From the NCBI RefSeq assembly GCF_024169315.1, contig NZ_JALJWR010000001.1, forward strand, positions 5,816,501 to 5,880,500: DNA of 64,000 nucleotides. The letters are read 5' to 3'. A program made the translations under genes and the position numbers. This DNA comes from Pseudomonas migulae (GTDB taxonomy: Bacteria; Pseudomonadota; Gammaproteobacteria; Pseudomonadales; Pseudomonadaceae). Numbering within the stretch: the stretch's first letter is position 1; each line of letters opens with the position of its first letter. The notes beneath the pieces were generated by a model. That model was not told the origin of the DNA. It saw only the letters and a list, made by a program, of their open reading frames with translations, and searched no databases. Below are positions 26,874-36,308 of this stretch, piece after piece.

Positions 26874-27679
26874 GACTTTCCATTAGCCATGAGACCACCT
26901 ATCACTACGAAGATCAGGTGCGGGCGAGCATCCAGTACCTGCGACTGACACCCCACGACAGCGAGCGACAGCATGTGCTCAGCTGGCAACTCGACCTGCC
27001 GCGCCCGGTGCGCGCGCAACTCGATCCGTTCGGCAATATCCTGCACGTGCTGACCATGGACGAGCCGCACGAGGCGATCATCATCGGCGCCCGTGGTCAG
27101 GTCGACATCGACGAACTGCGTGAAGCCGAGCACGAGAGCCAGTCGGCGCTGCCGTTCCTGCGTTTCACACGCCTGACAGAAGCCGACGAAGCCTTGCGTG
27201 CGTTCGCCGAGAAAGAATGTAAGAAGCGTCGGGATCGCACGTCGTTGATCGATTTGATGCATGGGCTGAACCAGCACATGACCTACACGCCAGGCTCCAC
27301 GGAAGTGGACACCAGCGCGGCCCAGGCCTTCGCCGGGCGTTCGGGCGTGTGCCAGGACCACACGCACGCATTCCTCGCCTGCGCCCGTAGCCTGGGCATT
27401 CCGTCGCGTTATGTGTCGGGTTATCTGTACAGCGAGAACTGCGAACACCTGGCCAGTCACGCGTGGGCGGAAGCCTGGCTGGATGACGCCTGGTACAGCT
27501 TTGACGTGACCAATGAACTGGCGCGGCCGGAGCGCCATTTGAAGCTGGCGGTGGGCCTGGATTACCTGGATGCCTGCCCGGTGCGCGGGATGCGTCGCGG
27601 CGGCGGGTGTGAGCAGATGCATGCGAAGGTGTTTGTTTCGCCGACGCCGCTGCCTGTGATCTCGGTCCAGCAGCAGTAA
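26870..27679 (+). CDS. Transglutaminase-like protein
   Basis: 269 residues. An N-terminal beta domain (RLSISHETTYHYEDQVRASI) precedes the papain-like transglutaminase core. The catalytic triad is visible: Cys in AGRSGVCQDHTHAFLACAR, His in SHAWAEAWLDD, Asp in WYSFDVTNE. Bacterial members may act as proteases or amide-forming enzymes. It is the third gene of the RpoN-promoted operon and overlaps the alpha-E gene. No signal peptide is seen, so action in the cytoplasm is likely. Confidence 0.92.
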   Translation: MRLSISHETTYHYEDQVRASIQYLRLTPHDSERQHVLSWQLDLPRPVRAQLDPFGNILHVLTMDEPHEAIIIGARGQVDIDELREAEHESQSALPFLRFTRLTEADEALRAFAEKECKKRRDRTSLIDLMHGLNQHMTYTPGSTEVDTSAAQAFAGRSGVCQDHTHAFLACARSLGIPSRYVSGYLYSENCEHLASHAWAEAWLDDAWYSFDVTNELARPERHLKLAVGLDYLDACPVRGMRRGGGCEQMHAKVFVSPTPLPVISVQQQ

Positions 27680-27706
27680 TGCAAATCCGTGCAGAAGTGG
27701 TTTACC

Positions 27707-27840
27707 TGTGGCGAGGGGATTTATCCCCGTTGGGCCGCGCAGCGGCCCTCAAATTAGAAAGCACGGTGTGTCAGAGATATTACCTCAGGCAGGTTTCGGG
27801 GCCGCTGCGCGACCCAACGGGGATAAATCCCCTCGCCACA
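27707..27840. repeat. Second copy of the GTGGCGAGGGGATTTAT inverted repeat
   Basis: The outer arms are nearly identical to those at 11015-11145 and the inner arms carry CGTTGGGCCGCGCAGCGGCC. The centre sequence differs, so the conserved part is the arms. It lies between the transglutaminase gene and the convergent cytochrome gene. Confidence 0.88.
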
Positions 27841-27848
27841 GGTGCGTG

Positions 27849-28661
27849 TTACTTGGCTGACATCTGTTTGCGCCCAGCCATATGCTTCAAATACCCCACC
27901 AACATCTCCAGATCACCATCGGGCAACACCTGCGCCGAAAACCCCGGCATCTTCGCCTGCGGCCACTGCCGCAAACTTTGCGGATCACGGATATACCGCT
28001 TCAGAAAGTCCGCGCCAAAATACTCGGTCGGGCTGAACGGGATATTCAGATCCGGCCCGAACTGCGCATCCCCGGCGCCATTGAGTCGATGACACGCCAG
28101 ACAGTTCTTCTGAAACAGCGCAAATCCCAGATTCACCGGATGATCCGCCTTCAACGCCGGATCAGGCAGCAGGGCAGGGAAGCGCTCGGCCACCGGCGCC
28201 ATGCGCTTGATGCTTGCCACTTGAAAGGGCCATTGTTCAGGGCTGATGTTGCCCGCCTGCGGGTCTGTCCAGACCAGATAAAACGGCCCCGCACTCGGCT
28301 TGCCTTCGGAGAGTGAAGGCCACGGCTTGGTCGGGTCTTCAATCGCCAGCCAGGCCCGCGCGCCCGTGGCATTGAGCAAGGGCGCGGCCGCCAGTTCAGC
28401 GGCAAAACCATCCAGCGCCACGGCTTGCAGGTGATCATCAGGCTTGATGCCGGTCAACAACGCCGCCAGGGGCACGGCGCGATAGCTCATGTCCCGTTTA
28501 TAGGAAACGTCGTTGGTAACCGTGAGGGTCTGTACCTGAGGATGCTTGAGCAATTCCTCGGTCTGCCAGTTACGACTGTTCGCGCCCAGCTCAAGGTTCA
28601 GCTGTGCGGCATAAAGGGGCGAGCCGAACAGCAGGGCCCCGAGCAGAATGAGCGTTTTCAA
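27849..28661 (-). CDS. Periplasmic c-type cytochrome with N-terminal extra domain
   Basis: 270 residues from a TTG start at 28661 that gives a clean signal peptide (MKTLILLGALLFGSPLYA). The C-terminal third is a cytochrome c domain with haem motif CLACH and likely Met ligand in KMPGFSA. The N-terminal 150 residues (SYRAVPLAALLTGIKP, ARAWLAIEDPTKPWPSL) recall a molybdopterin-oxidoreductase-like fold, which is uncertain. A GTG start at 28709 exists but would hide the signal peptide. It should be exported and carry electrons; the partner is unknown. Confidence 0.75.
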   Translation of the reverse strand: MKTLILLGALLFGSPLYAAQLNLELGANSRNWQTEELLKHPQVQTLTVTNDVSYKRDMSYRAVPLAALLTGIKPDDHLQAVALDGFAAELAAAPLLNATGARAWLAIEDPTKPWPSLSEGKPSAGPFYLVWTDPQAGNISPEQWPFQVASIKRMAPVAERFPALLPDPALKADHPVNLGFALFQKNCLACHRLNGAGDAQFGPDLNIPFSPTEYFGADFLKRYIRDPQSLRQWPQAKMPGFSAQVLPDGDLEMLVGYLKHMAGRKQMSAK

Positions 28662-28785
28662 AAGATCGCCGCCATGTCGTGGAAGTGCCGTGAAGGTTGG
28701 CACACCCACGCTGGCCCGGGTAGCGAGCCAGTCACATTTTTGATGAGGCGATAAAAAACCTTGGCGCCGTATTTTTAATGACCGA

Positions 28786-28881
28786 CTAGCCGATCACCTT
28801 CGTCAGGTTCGGCAAAATCAACAACAGCGTAGTGGCGAAAAGAATGAGCCCGGCTTGACGTACTTTCGAATGTTTGAACAT
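28786..28881 (-). CDS. 31-residue membrane peptide
   Basis: MFKHSKVRQAGLILFATTLL, then LILPNLTKVIG: a basic start and one transmembrane helix. A GGCGG stands about 8 bp before the ATG. A longer frame to 28989 lacks a ribosome site. It is too short to assign, but the composition looks like a genuine small inner-membrane protein. Confidence 0.5.
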   Translation of the reverse strand: MFKHSKVRQAGLILFATTLLLILPNLTKVIG

Positions 28882-29269
28882 GGCTTGACCGCCTTTTTTG
28901 TTATTTCCTGATGCCTGCCTGCATATCTCCATGACGGCAGCGCGTTGCACTTCCTGTAGGGCGAGCGCCTCGGCAAAACCCGACGACAACTTCGCATATG
29001 TTCACCTTAGGGCCCGCGTCACTCGTGGTTTAGATCCCTTTCGTATGGAGCGCGCACTAATTGCTTTAAAAAAGGTATGAGGCCTATTGCCAGCTTCTTT
29101 GGCGGCCTTTTGCTAGACAGCTCGGTGTCCTGAAACGGTTAATCCGGTAGCACACTACCGTCCGTCTGAGCGTGTCCGTCAACGTCTGTGAGCATTGCGG
29201 TCATTGAATCGGCGGTGGCTCGGCATAAGGTGAAGGCTCAGTATTTTCACCGTCAGGTTCGAGGACGTC
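28882..29269. other. Gene-free stretch before the thiolase operon
   Basis: 388 bp without a supported gene. It holds the perfect 6+4+6 palindrome at 29145-29160 and presumably the thiolase promoter. Nothing else is recognised. Confidence 0.55.
29145..29160. promoter_or_regulatory. Inverted repeat upstream of the thiolase operon
   Basis: CGGTAG-CACA-CTACCG is a perfect 6+4+6 palindrome 110 bp before the thiolase start, within a 388-bp gene-free region (28882-29269). It is a possible operator for the fatty-acid operon; the regulator is unknown. Confidence 0.4.
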
Positions 29270-30475
29270 ATGACCCAAGCTTTGATTTTCGACGCGTTAC
29301 GCACGCCCCGCGGCAAAGGCAAGGCCGATGGCGCCCTGCATAGCGTCAAACCGGTGAACCTGGTGGCCGGGTTGCTCAGGGCGCTGCAACAACGCACTTC
29401 CCTGGACACCAGCCAGGTCGATGACGTGGTGCTGGGCTGCGTGACGCCGGTCGGCGATCAAGGCGCCGACATCGCCAAAACCGCGACACAAGTGGCCGAT
29501 TGGGACGTCAGCGTGGCGGGTGTGCAGATCAACCGCTTCTGCGCGTCGGGACTGGAGGCGGTGAACCTCGGGGCGATGAAAGTGCGATCCGGCTTTGAAG
29601 AGCTGGTGGTGGTCGGTGGCGTCGAGTCGATGTCGCGGGTGCCGATGGGCAGCGACGGTGGCGCCTGGGCGCTGGACCCGGAAACCAATCTGCACAGCCA
29701 TTTCACGCCGCAAGGCGTGGGTGCCGACCTGATCGCCACCCTTGAAGGATTCAGCCGTCAGGACGTCGATGCGTACGCGCTGCACTCACAGCAAAAAGCC
29801 GCGCGGGCCCGGGCCAACGGTTCGTTCAACAAGTCGTTGGTGCCGGTGCAGGACCAGAACGGCATCCTCCTGCTTGATCACGATGAATTCATCCGCGCCG
29901 ACTCCACCCTCGAAGGCCTCGGCAAGCTCAAGCCGAGTTTCGAGATGATGGGGCAGATGGGCTTCGACGCCACCGCGCTGCGGGTCTACAGCCACGTCGA
30001 GCGAATCAACCATGTGCACACGCCGGGCAACAGTTCCGGGATCGTCGACGGCGCGGCGCTGATGTTGATCGGCTCCGAGGCCAAGGGGCGCGCACTGGGC
30101 TTGCAGCCACGGGCGCGGATCGTCGCCACGGCGGTTACCAGCACCGACCCGACCATCATGCTCACCGGCCCGGCGCCGGCTACGCGCAAGGCGCTGGCCA
30201 AGGCCGGGCTGCGGGTCGAAGACATCGACCTGTTCGAGGTCAACGAGGCGTTTGCCTCTGTCGTGCTGAAGTTCATCAAGGACATGAGCATCGATCCGGA
30301 CAAGGTCAACGTCAACGGCGGCTCCATCGCCATGGGCCACCCACTCGGCGCTACCGGTTGCGCGATCCTCGGCACGCTGCTCGATGAACTGGAAACCCGT
30401 CGTCTGCGCTATGGCCTGGCGACGCTGTGTGTCGGCGGCGGCATGGGCATTGCCACCATCATCGAACGTCTCTGA
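29270..30475 (+). CDS. Acetyl-CoA C-acyltransferase (thiolase)
   Basis: 401 residues of the degradative thiolase family. It would cleave 3-ketoacyl-CoA with CoA at the last step of beta-oxidation. The nucleophile Cys is in [18 protein letters not shown] contributes the oxyanion part, His is in MGHPLGATG and the second Cys in TLCVGGGMG. It starts after GAGGACGTC and is followed after 26 bp by the multifunctional hydratase/dehydrogenase gene, so the two form a FadAB-type pair in inverse order (thiolase first). Whether it acts on general fatty acids or a special substrate cannot be read. Confidence 0.93.
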   Translation: MTQALIFDALRTPRGKGKADGALHSVKPVNLVAGLLRALQQRTSLDTSQVDDVVLGCVTPVGDQGADIAKTATQVADWDVSVAGVQINRFCASGLEAVNLGAMKVRSGFEELVVVGGVESMSRVPMGSDGGAWALDPETNLHSHFTPQGVGADLIATLEGFSRQDVDAYALHSQQKAARARANGSFNKSLVPVQDQNGILLLDHDEFIRADSTLEGLGKLKPSFEMMGQMGFDATALRVYSHVERINHVHTPGNSSGIVDGAALMLIGSEAKGRALGLQPRARIVATAVTSTDPTIMLTGPAPATRKALAKAGLRVEDIDLFEVNEAFASVVLKFIKDMSIDPDKVNVNGGSIAMGHPLGATGCAILGTLLDELETRRLRYGLATLCVGGGMGIATIIERL

Positions 30476-30501
30476 GCCCCCGATTTCAGGAAAAAAGAAC
30501 C

Positions 30502-32646
30502 ATGACTGAAGCCATTCGTTACGAAAAAGGGCAGGATCAGATCGTCGTCCTGACCATCGACATGCCGGGCCAGAGCGCCAACACCATGAACGCGGTCTAC
30601 CGGGAGGCCATGGCCGCCTGTGTAGCCCGTTTGGTGGCTGAAAAAGACAGCATCGCCGGTGTCATCATCACCTCGGCCAAGAAAACGTTTTTCGCCGGTG
30701 GCGACCTGAATGAACTGATCAAGGTCGGCAAGCCTGAGGCCAAAGCATTCTACGACATGGTGCTGACGCTGAAGGGCCAGTTACGCACGCTGGAAACCCT
30801 CGGAAAACCGGTTGTCGCCGCGATCAACGGCGCGGCGCTGGGTGGTGGCTGGGAAATCTGCCTGGCATGCCATCACCGCGTGGCGCTGGACAATGCCTCC
30901 GTGCAGCTAGGCTTGCCGGAGGTCACCCTCGGCCTGTTGCCGGGCGGCGGCGGGGTGGTGCGCATGGTGCGCATGCTCGGTCTGGAAAAAGCCTTGCCGT
31001 ATCTGCTTGAAGGCAAGAAGGTCCGCCCGCAACAAGCGTTGCAGGCAGGTTTGATCGATGAGCTGGCAGCGAACAGCGAAGAACTCCTGACTAAGGCCCG
31101 GGCCTGGATCATCGCCCATCCAGCGGCTGTACAGCGTTGGGATGTGAAGGGCTATCAGATACCGGGCGGTACGCCATCGAATCCAAAAGTCGCGCAGATG
31201 CTGGCGATAGCGCCGTCGATCCTGCGCAATAAAACCCAGGGCTGCATGCCCGCGCCGGAGAAGATCCTTTGCGCCGCCGTTGAAGGCGCGCAGGTGGATT
31301 TCGATACCGCGCACCTGATCGAAACCCGCTACTTCACCGAGCTGACCACCGGCCAGATCTCGAAAAACCTGATCGGCACGTTCTGGTTCCAGCTCAACGA
31401 GATCAATGCGGGCGGCTCGCGGCCTCAAGGGTTTGCACCTTATGTGACGCGTCGCGTGGGTGTCCTGGGTGCAGGGATGATGGGCGCCGGGATCGCTTTT
31501 GTCAGCGCATCGGCGGGCATCGACGTGGTGCTCAAGGACATCAACCTCGCGGCAGCGGAGAAGGGCAAGGCTCATTCGGCGGCGTTGCTGGACAAAAAAG
31601 TTGCCCGCGGCCAGTTAAGCGCCGAGCAGCGCGATGCGGTGCTGGCGCGGATCAAAACCACTGAAAATGATGCCGATCTGGCCGGTTGCGACCTGATCAT
31701 TGAAGCCGTGTTCGAAGACCGCGAACTGAAAGCCAAAGTCTCTTCAGCCGCGCAACACGTCGTTGGCCCGGACGCGGTCATCGCCTCCAATACCTCGACC
31801 TTGCCCATCACCGGACTCGCCACTGCCGTACCGGACCAGAGCAAGTTCATCGGCCTGCATTTCTTCAGCCCCGTGGAAAAAATGCCCTTGGTGGAAATCA
31901 TCAAAGGCGCCCACACCAGCGACGAAACTCTCGCCCGCGGTTTCGATTTCGTACTGCAAATCAAGAAAACGCCGATTGTGGTCAACGACAGCCGCGGCTT
32001 CTTCACCTCTCGGGTATTTGGCACTTTCACCAACGAAGGCATCGCCATGCTCGGCGAAGGCGTCAGCGCAGCGATGATCGAGACTGAAGCGCGCAAGGCC
32101 GGCATGCCGATCGGGCCTCTGGCGATCTCCGACGAAGTTTCCCTCAGCCTCATGAGCCATATCCGCCAGCAGACTGCGAAAGACCTGCAGGTAGAAGGGA
32201 AACCGTTGATTGAGCACCCGGCCTTTGCGGTGATTGATTTGCTGCTTAACGAATACAAGCGTCCGGGCAAAGCCGCCGGAGGTGGTTTCTACGAATACCC
32301 GGCCGGTGGCCAGAAGCACTTGTGGCCCGAGCTGAAAACCCGCTTCGAGAAAGCCGACGGGCAGATTTCGCCGAAGGATGTGCGAGACCGCTTGCTGTTC
32401 GTGCAAGCCATCGAGACGGTGCGCTGTGTGGAGGAGGGCGTGCTGACCTCGACGGCGGACGCCAACGTCGGGTCGATCTTCGGTATCGGTTTTGCGGCCT
32501 GGACCGGCGGCGCACTGCAATTCATCAACCAGTACGGTGTGAAAGACTTCGTCGCCCGCGCGCAATACCTCGCCGAACAGTACGGCGAACGGTTCGCACC
32601 ACCGGCGTTGCTCCTGCAAAAAGCCGCCAGCGGGGAGGCGTTTTAA
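30502..32646 (+). CDS. Enoyl-CoA hydratase/3-hydroxyacyl-CoA dehydrogenase
   Basis: 714 residues, bifunctional. The N-terminal crotonase half has the oxyanion loop NGAALGGGWEICLACHHRVA and the glutamate stretch LGLPEVTLGLLPGGGGV. The C-terminal half has the NAD-binding GVLGAGMMGAGIAF and the dehydrogenase HFFSPVEKMPLVEIIKG. It hydrates enoyl-CoA and oxidises the product, giving substrate to the thiolase encoded just before. The start at 30502 has AGGA about 11 bp upstream; the frame open from 30427 overlaps the thiolase. The length fits FadB/FadJ-type proteins. Confidence 0.93.
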   Translation: MTEAIRYEKGQDQIVVLTIDMPGQSANTMNAVYREAMAACVARLVAEKDSIAGVIITSAKKTFFAGGDLNELIKVGKPEAKAFYDMVLTLKGQLRTLETLGKPVVAAINGAALGGGWEICLACHHRVALDNASVQLGLPEVTLGLLPGGGGVVRMVRMLGLEKALPYLLEGKKVRPQQALQAGLIDELAANSEELLTKARAWIIAHPAAVQRWDVKGYQIPGGTPSNPKVAQMLAIAPSILRNKTQGCMPAPEKILCAAVEGAQVDFDTAHLIETRYFTELTTGQISKNLIGTFWFQLNEINAGGSRPQGFAPYVTRRVGVLGAGMMGAGIAFVSASAGIDVVLKDINLAAAEKGKAHSAALLDKKVARGQLSAEQRDAVLARIKTTENDADLAGCDLIIEAVFEDRELKAKVSSAAQHVVGPDAVIASNTSTLPITGLATAVPDQSKFIGLHFFSPVEKMPLVEIIKGAHTSDETLARGFDFVLQIKKTPIVVNDSRGFFTSRVFGTFTNEGIAMLGEGVSAAMIETEARKAGMPIGPLAISDEVSLSLMSHIRQQTAKDLQVEGKPLIEHPAFAVIDLLLNEYKRPGKAAGGGFYEYPAGGQKHLWPELKTRFEKADGQISPKDVRDRLLFVQAIETVRCVEEGVLTSTADANVGSIFGIGFAAWTGGALQFINQYGVKDFVARAQYLAEQYGERFAPPALLLQKAASGEAF

Positions 32647-32741
32647 GGGACCGGTGACGCACTCCGGGGCTTGCCTTGTCACCCTGTTTCGAGGCAGGCT
32701 CTGAGGTGTGCATTATTCCCATCACGTGTCAGGTATTTTTT

Positions 32742-33464
32742 ATGTCGTTACGCATCTGCATTCTGGAAACCGACATCCTGCGTCCGGAACTGGTCGATCA
32801 ATATCAGGGTTACGGGCAGATGTTCCAGCGTCTGTTTTCGCAGCAGCCCATCGCGGCCGAGTTCACCGTCTACAACGTGATGCAGGGCGAGTACCCGAGC
32901 GATGATGAGGTTTTTGACGCCTATCTCGTCACCGGCAGCAAGGCCGACTCCTTCGGCACCGACCCTTGGATCGAGACCCTCCGCGCTTACCTGCTGACCC
33001 GTTACGAACGCGGCGACAAACTGCTGGGCGTGTGCTTCGGCCATCAGTTGCTCGCGTTGCTGCTGGGCGGCAAGAGCGAACGTGCGACCCAAGGCTGGGG
33101 CGTCGGCACGCACAGCTACAAACTGGCGGCCAAGGCGCCGTGGATGAGCCCGTTGCGTGAAGAGCTGACGTTGTTGATCAGTCACCAGGACCAGGTAACT
33201 TCGCTTCCGGAAAACGCCACGGTCATCGCTTCCAGCGAATTCTGTCCGTTTGCCGCGTACCACATCAACGATCAGGTGCTGTGCTTCCAGGGGCATCCAG
33301 AGTTCATTCACGATTATTCGCGGGCATTGCTGGATATTCGCCAGGAAGTGCTGGGCGAGCAGATCTATTCGAAAGGCATGGCGAGCCTTGAGCATGAGCA
33401 TCACGGCACTACCGTTGCGGAGTGGATGATGCGGTTTGTGGCGCATAAGCCTCAGACAGTTTGA
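32742..33464 (+). CDS. Class I glutamine amidotransferase-like protein
   Basis: 240 residues with the triad of class I amidotransferases: nucleophile Cys in LLGVCFGHQLLA, and His and Glu in LCFQGHPEFIHDY. A stand-alone domain of this type may hydrolyse glutamine for an unknown partner or act on gamma-glutamyl compounds. The start at 32742 (MSLRICILE) follows AGGTATTTTTT; an earlier in-frame ATG at 32676 has no site. No synthetase partner is adjacent. Confidence 0.85.
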   Translation: MSLRICILETDILRPELVDQYQGYGQMFQRLFSQQPIAAEFTVYNVMQGEYPSDDEVFDAYLVTGSKADSFGTDPWIETLRAYLLTRYERGDKLLGVCFGHQLLALLLGGKSERATQGWGVGTHSYKLAAKAPWMSPLREELTLLISHQDQVTSLPENATVIASSEFCPFAAYHINDQVLCFQGHPEFIHDYSRALLDIRQEVLGEQIYSKGMASLEHEHHGTTVAEWMMRFVAHKPQTV

Positions 33465-33474
33465 AGCTAAAAGC

Positions 33475-33539
33475 TTCGCGGGCAAGCCTCGCTCCTACCG
33501 GTATACCGTGACCTTGTAGGAGCGAGGCTTGCCCGCGAA
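33475..33539. repeat. REP inverted pair (GGGCAAGCCTCGCTCC variant)
   Basis: Arms TTCGCGGGCAAGCCTCGCTC CTAC and complement between the convergent amidotransferase and CorA genes. Confidence 0.9.
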
Positions 33540-33562
33540 TCTCACAGCCGCCGCGATGTTGG

Positions 33563-34534
33563 CTACAACCACCCCGACTTCTTGAAACTCGTCCACAACC
33601 CCACGCACCCCACCGCAATAAACCCCAACACCGCGAAATACCCGTAATGCCAGGTCAACTCCGGCATGTTCTGGAAGTTCATCCCGTAGATCCCGGCCAC
33701 CGCCGTCGGGAACGCCAGAATCGCCGCCCACGCCGCAAACTTGCGCTGCACCACGCTTTGCCGTGACGCCTCCAGCAACACTCCAACTTCAATCGTCTGG
33801 CTGGCAATATCCGCCAGGGTTGTCAGGTCTTCCATCTGCCGTGTCACATGAATCTGCACATCGCGAAAATACGGGCGCATGTTCTTGTCGATAAACGGAA
33901 AATTCAGTTTCTGCAGTTCCTCGCCGATCTCCACCATCGGCGCCGCATAACGACGCAGGCGCAATACGTCTCGGCGCAGGCCATGAAGCTTCTGGATGTC
34001 ATGTTCATTCAGCGCGCTGCACAGCACGTTCCGCTCCAGCTCATCGATCTCGGCATGGATCGCTTCGCCCACGGGCTGGTAGTTTTCAATCACAAAATCG
34101 AGGATGGCATAGAGTACGAAATCTTCCCCGTGCTCCAGCAATAGCGGACGCGCCTCACAACGCTGTCGGACAAGGGCGTAGGACGCCGAGTGACCGTTGC
34201 GGGCGGTAATGATGTAACCATTGCCGGCAAAGATATGCGTCTCGATGAACTCCAGTTTGCCTTCGTTGCGAATCGGCGAATACGTGACGATAAACAGTGC
34301 ATCACCGAAGGTTTCCAGCTTCGGTCGACTGTGTTTCTCCAGAGCGTCTTCGATGGCCAGTTCATGCAGGTTGAACTGGCGTTGCAGGTTCGTCAGTTCC
34401 AGGGCATTGGGTTCTTCAAGGCCGATCCAGACAAAGTGGCCAGGTTTGGCAGCCCAGGCAGCGCCTTCGTCGAGGGTGATATTGGTGACTTTCTTTCCAG
34501 CGCTGTAAACCGCAGCAGCAACAACTCTACCCAT
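33563..34534 (-). CDS. CorA family magnesium/divalent cation transporter
   Basis: 323 residues. A long N-terminal cytoplasmic funnel domain ends in two transmembrane helices at the C-terminus, with the signature YGMNFQNMPEL in the loop between them. The GMN motif is the selectivity filter of the pentameric channel. The tail is basic. It imports Mg2+, perhaps Co2+ or Ni2+. The gene starts at 34534 (MGRVVAAAVYSAG). It stands alone and is read towards the REP pair at 33475. Confidence 0.93.
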   Translation of the reverse strand: MGRVVAAAVYSAGKKVTNITLDEGAAWAAKPGHFVWIGLEEPNALELTNLQRQFNLHELAIEDALEKHSRPKLETFGDALFIVTYSPIRNEGKLEFIETHIFAGNGYIITARNGHSASYALVRQRCEARPLLLEHGEDFVLYAILDFVIENYQPVGEAIHAEIDELERNVLCSALNEHDIQKLHGLRRDVLRLRRYAAPMVEIGEELQKLNFPFIDKNMRPYFRDVQIHVTRQMEDLTTLADIASQTIEVGVLLEASRQSVVQRKFAAWAAILAFPTAVAGIYGMNFQNMPELTWHYGYFAVLGFIAVGCVGLWTSFKKSGWL

Positions 34535-34657
34535 GATTCAGGTTCACTTCTTATTTGGCAGGTGGCGGGAGCAGGCAGTGATCAGCTTAGCCTTGTCTGC
34601 TGCTTGAGAGTCAGTGAAATCTGCAGAGTTCGAAGGCAAAAGCTCGCAGGCAAAAGA

Positions 34658-34678
34658 AAACCCGCACAGGGCGGGTTT
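34658..34678 (-). terminator. Terminator after plsC
   Basis: AAACCCGC, loop ACAGG, GCGGGTTT, followed on minus by TTTTCTTTTG. The stop codon of the acyltransferase gene is at 34683-34685, so the hairpin begins at once after it. Confidence 0.85.
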
Positions 34679-34682
34679 CGTT

Positions 34683-35405
34683 TCACGCGGCTTGCAGTTG
34701 CCGATCCATCGAGGCGATGCAATCGCGCATCTGCTCGCGGCACTGGGCGATCAGCATGGGCATGTCGTCCAGGCTCAGTCCGGCGGTAGGAATTGCCGGC
34801 AGTGAGCGGATCAGAATTTTCCCACTGCGCCAGCGGTTCAATCGCATGTGCTTGACGTAACTGCTGACACACACCGGGACGATCGGCACGCCGGCTGCGA
34901 TCGCCATCTGGAACGCGCCTTTCTTGAAGGGCAGCAGTTCCTCACCGAGGTTGCGTGTGCCTTCCGGGAATACCCAGATCGAGGTGTCTTCATGCTGCAA
35001 GGTGTGCGTCGTGGTCAGCATGGACTGGCGCGCCTTGTGCGCATTGCCACGGTCGATCAACACATTGCCGGCCAACCAAAACAACTGGCCGAACAACGGC
35101 ACCCACTTCAGGCTCTTCTTGCCGATGCACACGGTACGGCGGGGCACCACGTTGCCGAACACAAACAGATCGTAGTTGGACTGGTGGTTGGCGATGATCA
35201 CGCAGCTGTCAGGCTTGTCCATCAACGGACCGACTTCAGCCTTCACCCGCCAACGCAAAATACACATCGCCGGCCACGCATACAGGCGTGCGCACAAACG
35301 GCTGTTGTCCGGATTGAACGGCCGGCACAGACCCAGGATCACGCCGAGCACACCGGCCAGGATAAAGTGCAGGCCCATCAATAACATACGAAACACGAAC
35401 AGCAT
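34683..35405 (-). CDS. plsC: 1-acyl-sn-glycerol-3-phosphate acyltransferase
   Basis: 240 residues. It acylates lysophosphatidate to phosphatidate at the inner membrane. It has an N-terminal membrane helix (LLMGLHFILAGVLGVILGL), the catalytic HX4D motif in ANHQSNYDLF and the substrate site FPEGTRN, then IVPVCVSSY. Pseudomonas strains often have more than one PlsC paralogue, so this may be the secondary one. It starts at 35405 and ends at a clear terminator. Confidence 0.92.
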   Translation of the reverse strand: MLFVFRMLLMGLHFILAGVLGVILGLCRPFNPDNSRLCARLYAWPAMCILRWRVKAEVGPLMDKPDSCVIIANHQSNYDLFVFGNVVPRRTVCIGKKSLKWVPLFGQLFWLAGNVLIDRGNAHKARQSMLTTTHTLQHEDTSIWVFPEGTRNLGEELLPFKKGAFQMAIAAGVPIVPVCVSSYVKHMRLNRWRSGKILIRSLPAIPTAGLSLDDMPMLIAQCREQMRDCIASMDRQLQAA

Positions 35406-35573
35406 TTACAGGCCCCACCGGGACAAAAGGTGGCGCAGTGTACGGATGTGCACTGTATTCGGCAATTGCCGCTATAGAGGTAGGAGATAGCCGATGTTTG
35501 AGCGCATGTTTCCGACTAATTGGTCAGACGTGTTCTAGAGCGGTTGTAGGCTTTTCAACAGAGTTCGTATGAA

Positions 35574-35597
35574 AAGCCCGACACGACGGTCGGGCTT
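35574..35597 (-). terminator. Terminator after the enoyl-CoA hydratase gene
   Basis: AAGCCCGAC, loop of six, GTCGGGCTT, followed on minus by TTCATACG. It stands about 22 bp beyond the stop codon. Confidence 0.8.
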
Positions 35598-35618
35598 CTC
35601 GGTGGCGCGCGTTTGGGC

Positions 35619-36308
35619 TTAACCCATGTGTTCCTGATCCAGGATGATCGCGTTATCCAGCGTTTCCAGCAGTGCCTTGCGCACTTTCAGCTTGGTGTTC
35701 TTGTGCGCGGTCATGTTGATCTTCTTCAGTTGACGAGCCGCCGCCAGTGCCGCGCCTTGCAACTCTTCGGCGGACACCACCACGTCAAGGAAGCCCGCAT
35801 CCACGGCACTCTGCGGATTGAACATCTCGCCATTGATGACCGAACGGTGGAACGCCGATTTACGCAGGCGATCACGCGCGATCTCGATACCGGCGTGGTG
35901 CATGGTCATGCCGATCTGCACTTCGTTCAGGCCAATGCTGAACGGGCCGTCGACACCGATGCGGTAATCCGCCGACAACAACAGGAAAGCACCTTTGGCC
36001 ACCGCGTGCCCCGGGCATGCAACGATCACCGGGAACGGGTGCGACAGCAGGCGACGGGCCAGGGTCGAACCGGCCGTCACCAGCGCCACGGCTTCTTTAG
36101 GGCCGGCTGTCATCACCTTCAAGTCGTAACCACCGGACAGAATCCCCGGCGTACCGGTAATGATCACCACTGCACGATCAGTCACCGCCTGATCCAGCGC
36201 AGCGTTAAACGCAGCAATCACGTCCGGAGAGATGGCATTGACCTTGCCGTTGCTCAAGGTCAGGGTCGCGATACCGTCTTCGAGGTGGTAGGAAATCAAC
36301 TCACTCAT
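35619..36308 (-). CDS. Crotonase/enoyl-CoA hydratase family protein
   Basis: 229 residues of the crotonase fold: ATLTLSNGKVNAISPDVI at the start, oxyanion parts LSGGYDLKVM and CPGHAVAKGAFLLLSADYRI. The usual glutamate position is occupied by SIGLNEVQIGMTMHHAG, so one Glu is kept in NEVQIG. The protein is shorter than typical hydratases (about 260). It may be an isomerase or hydratase of uncertain substrate. It stands alone. Confidence 0.85.
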   Translation of the reverse strand: MSELISYHLEDGIATLTLSNGKVNAISPDVIAAFNAALDQAVTDRAVVIITGTPGILSGGYDLKVMTAGPKEAVALVTAGSTLARRLLSHPFPVIVACPGHAVAKGAFLLLSADYRIGVDGPFSIGLNEVQIGMTMHHAGIEIARDRLRKSAFHRSVINGEMFNPQSAVDAGFLDVVVSAEELQGAALAAARQLKKINMTAHKNTKLKVRKALLETLDNAIILDQEHMG

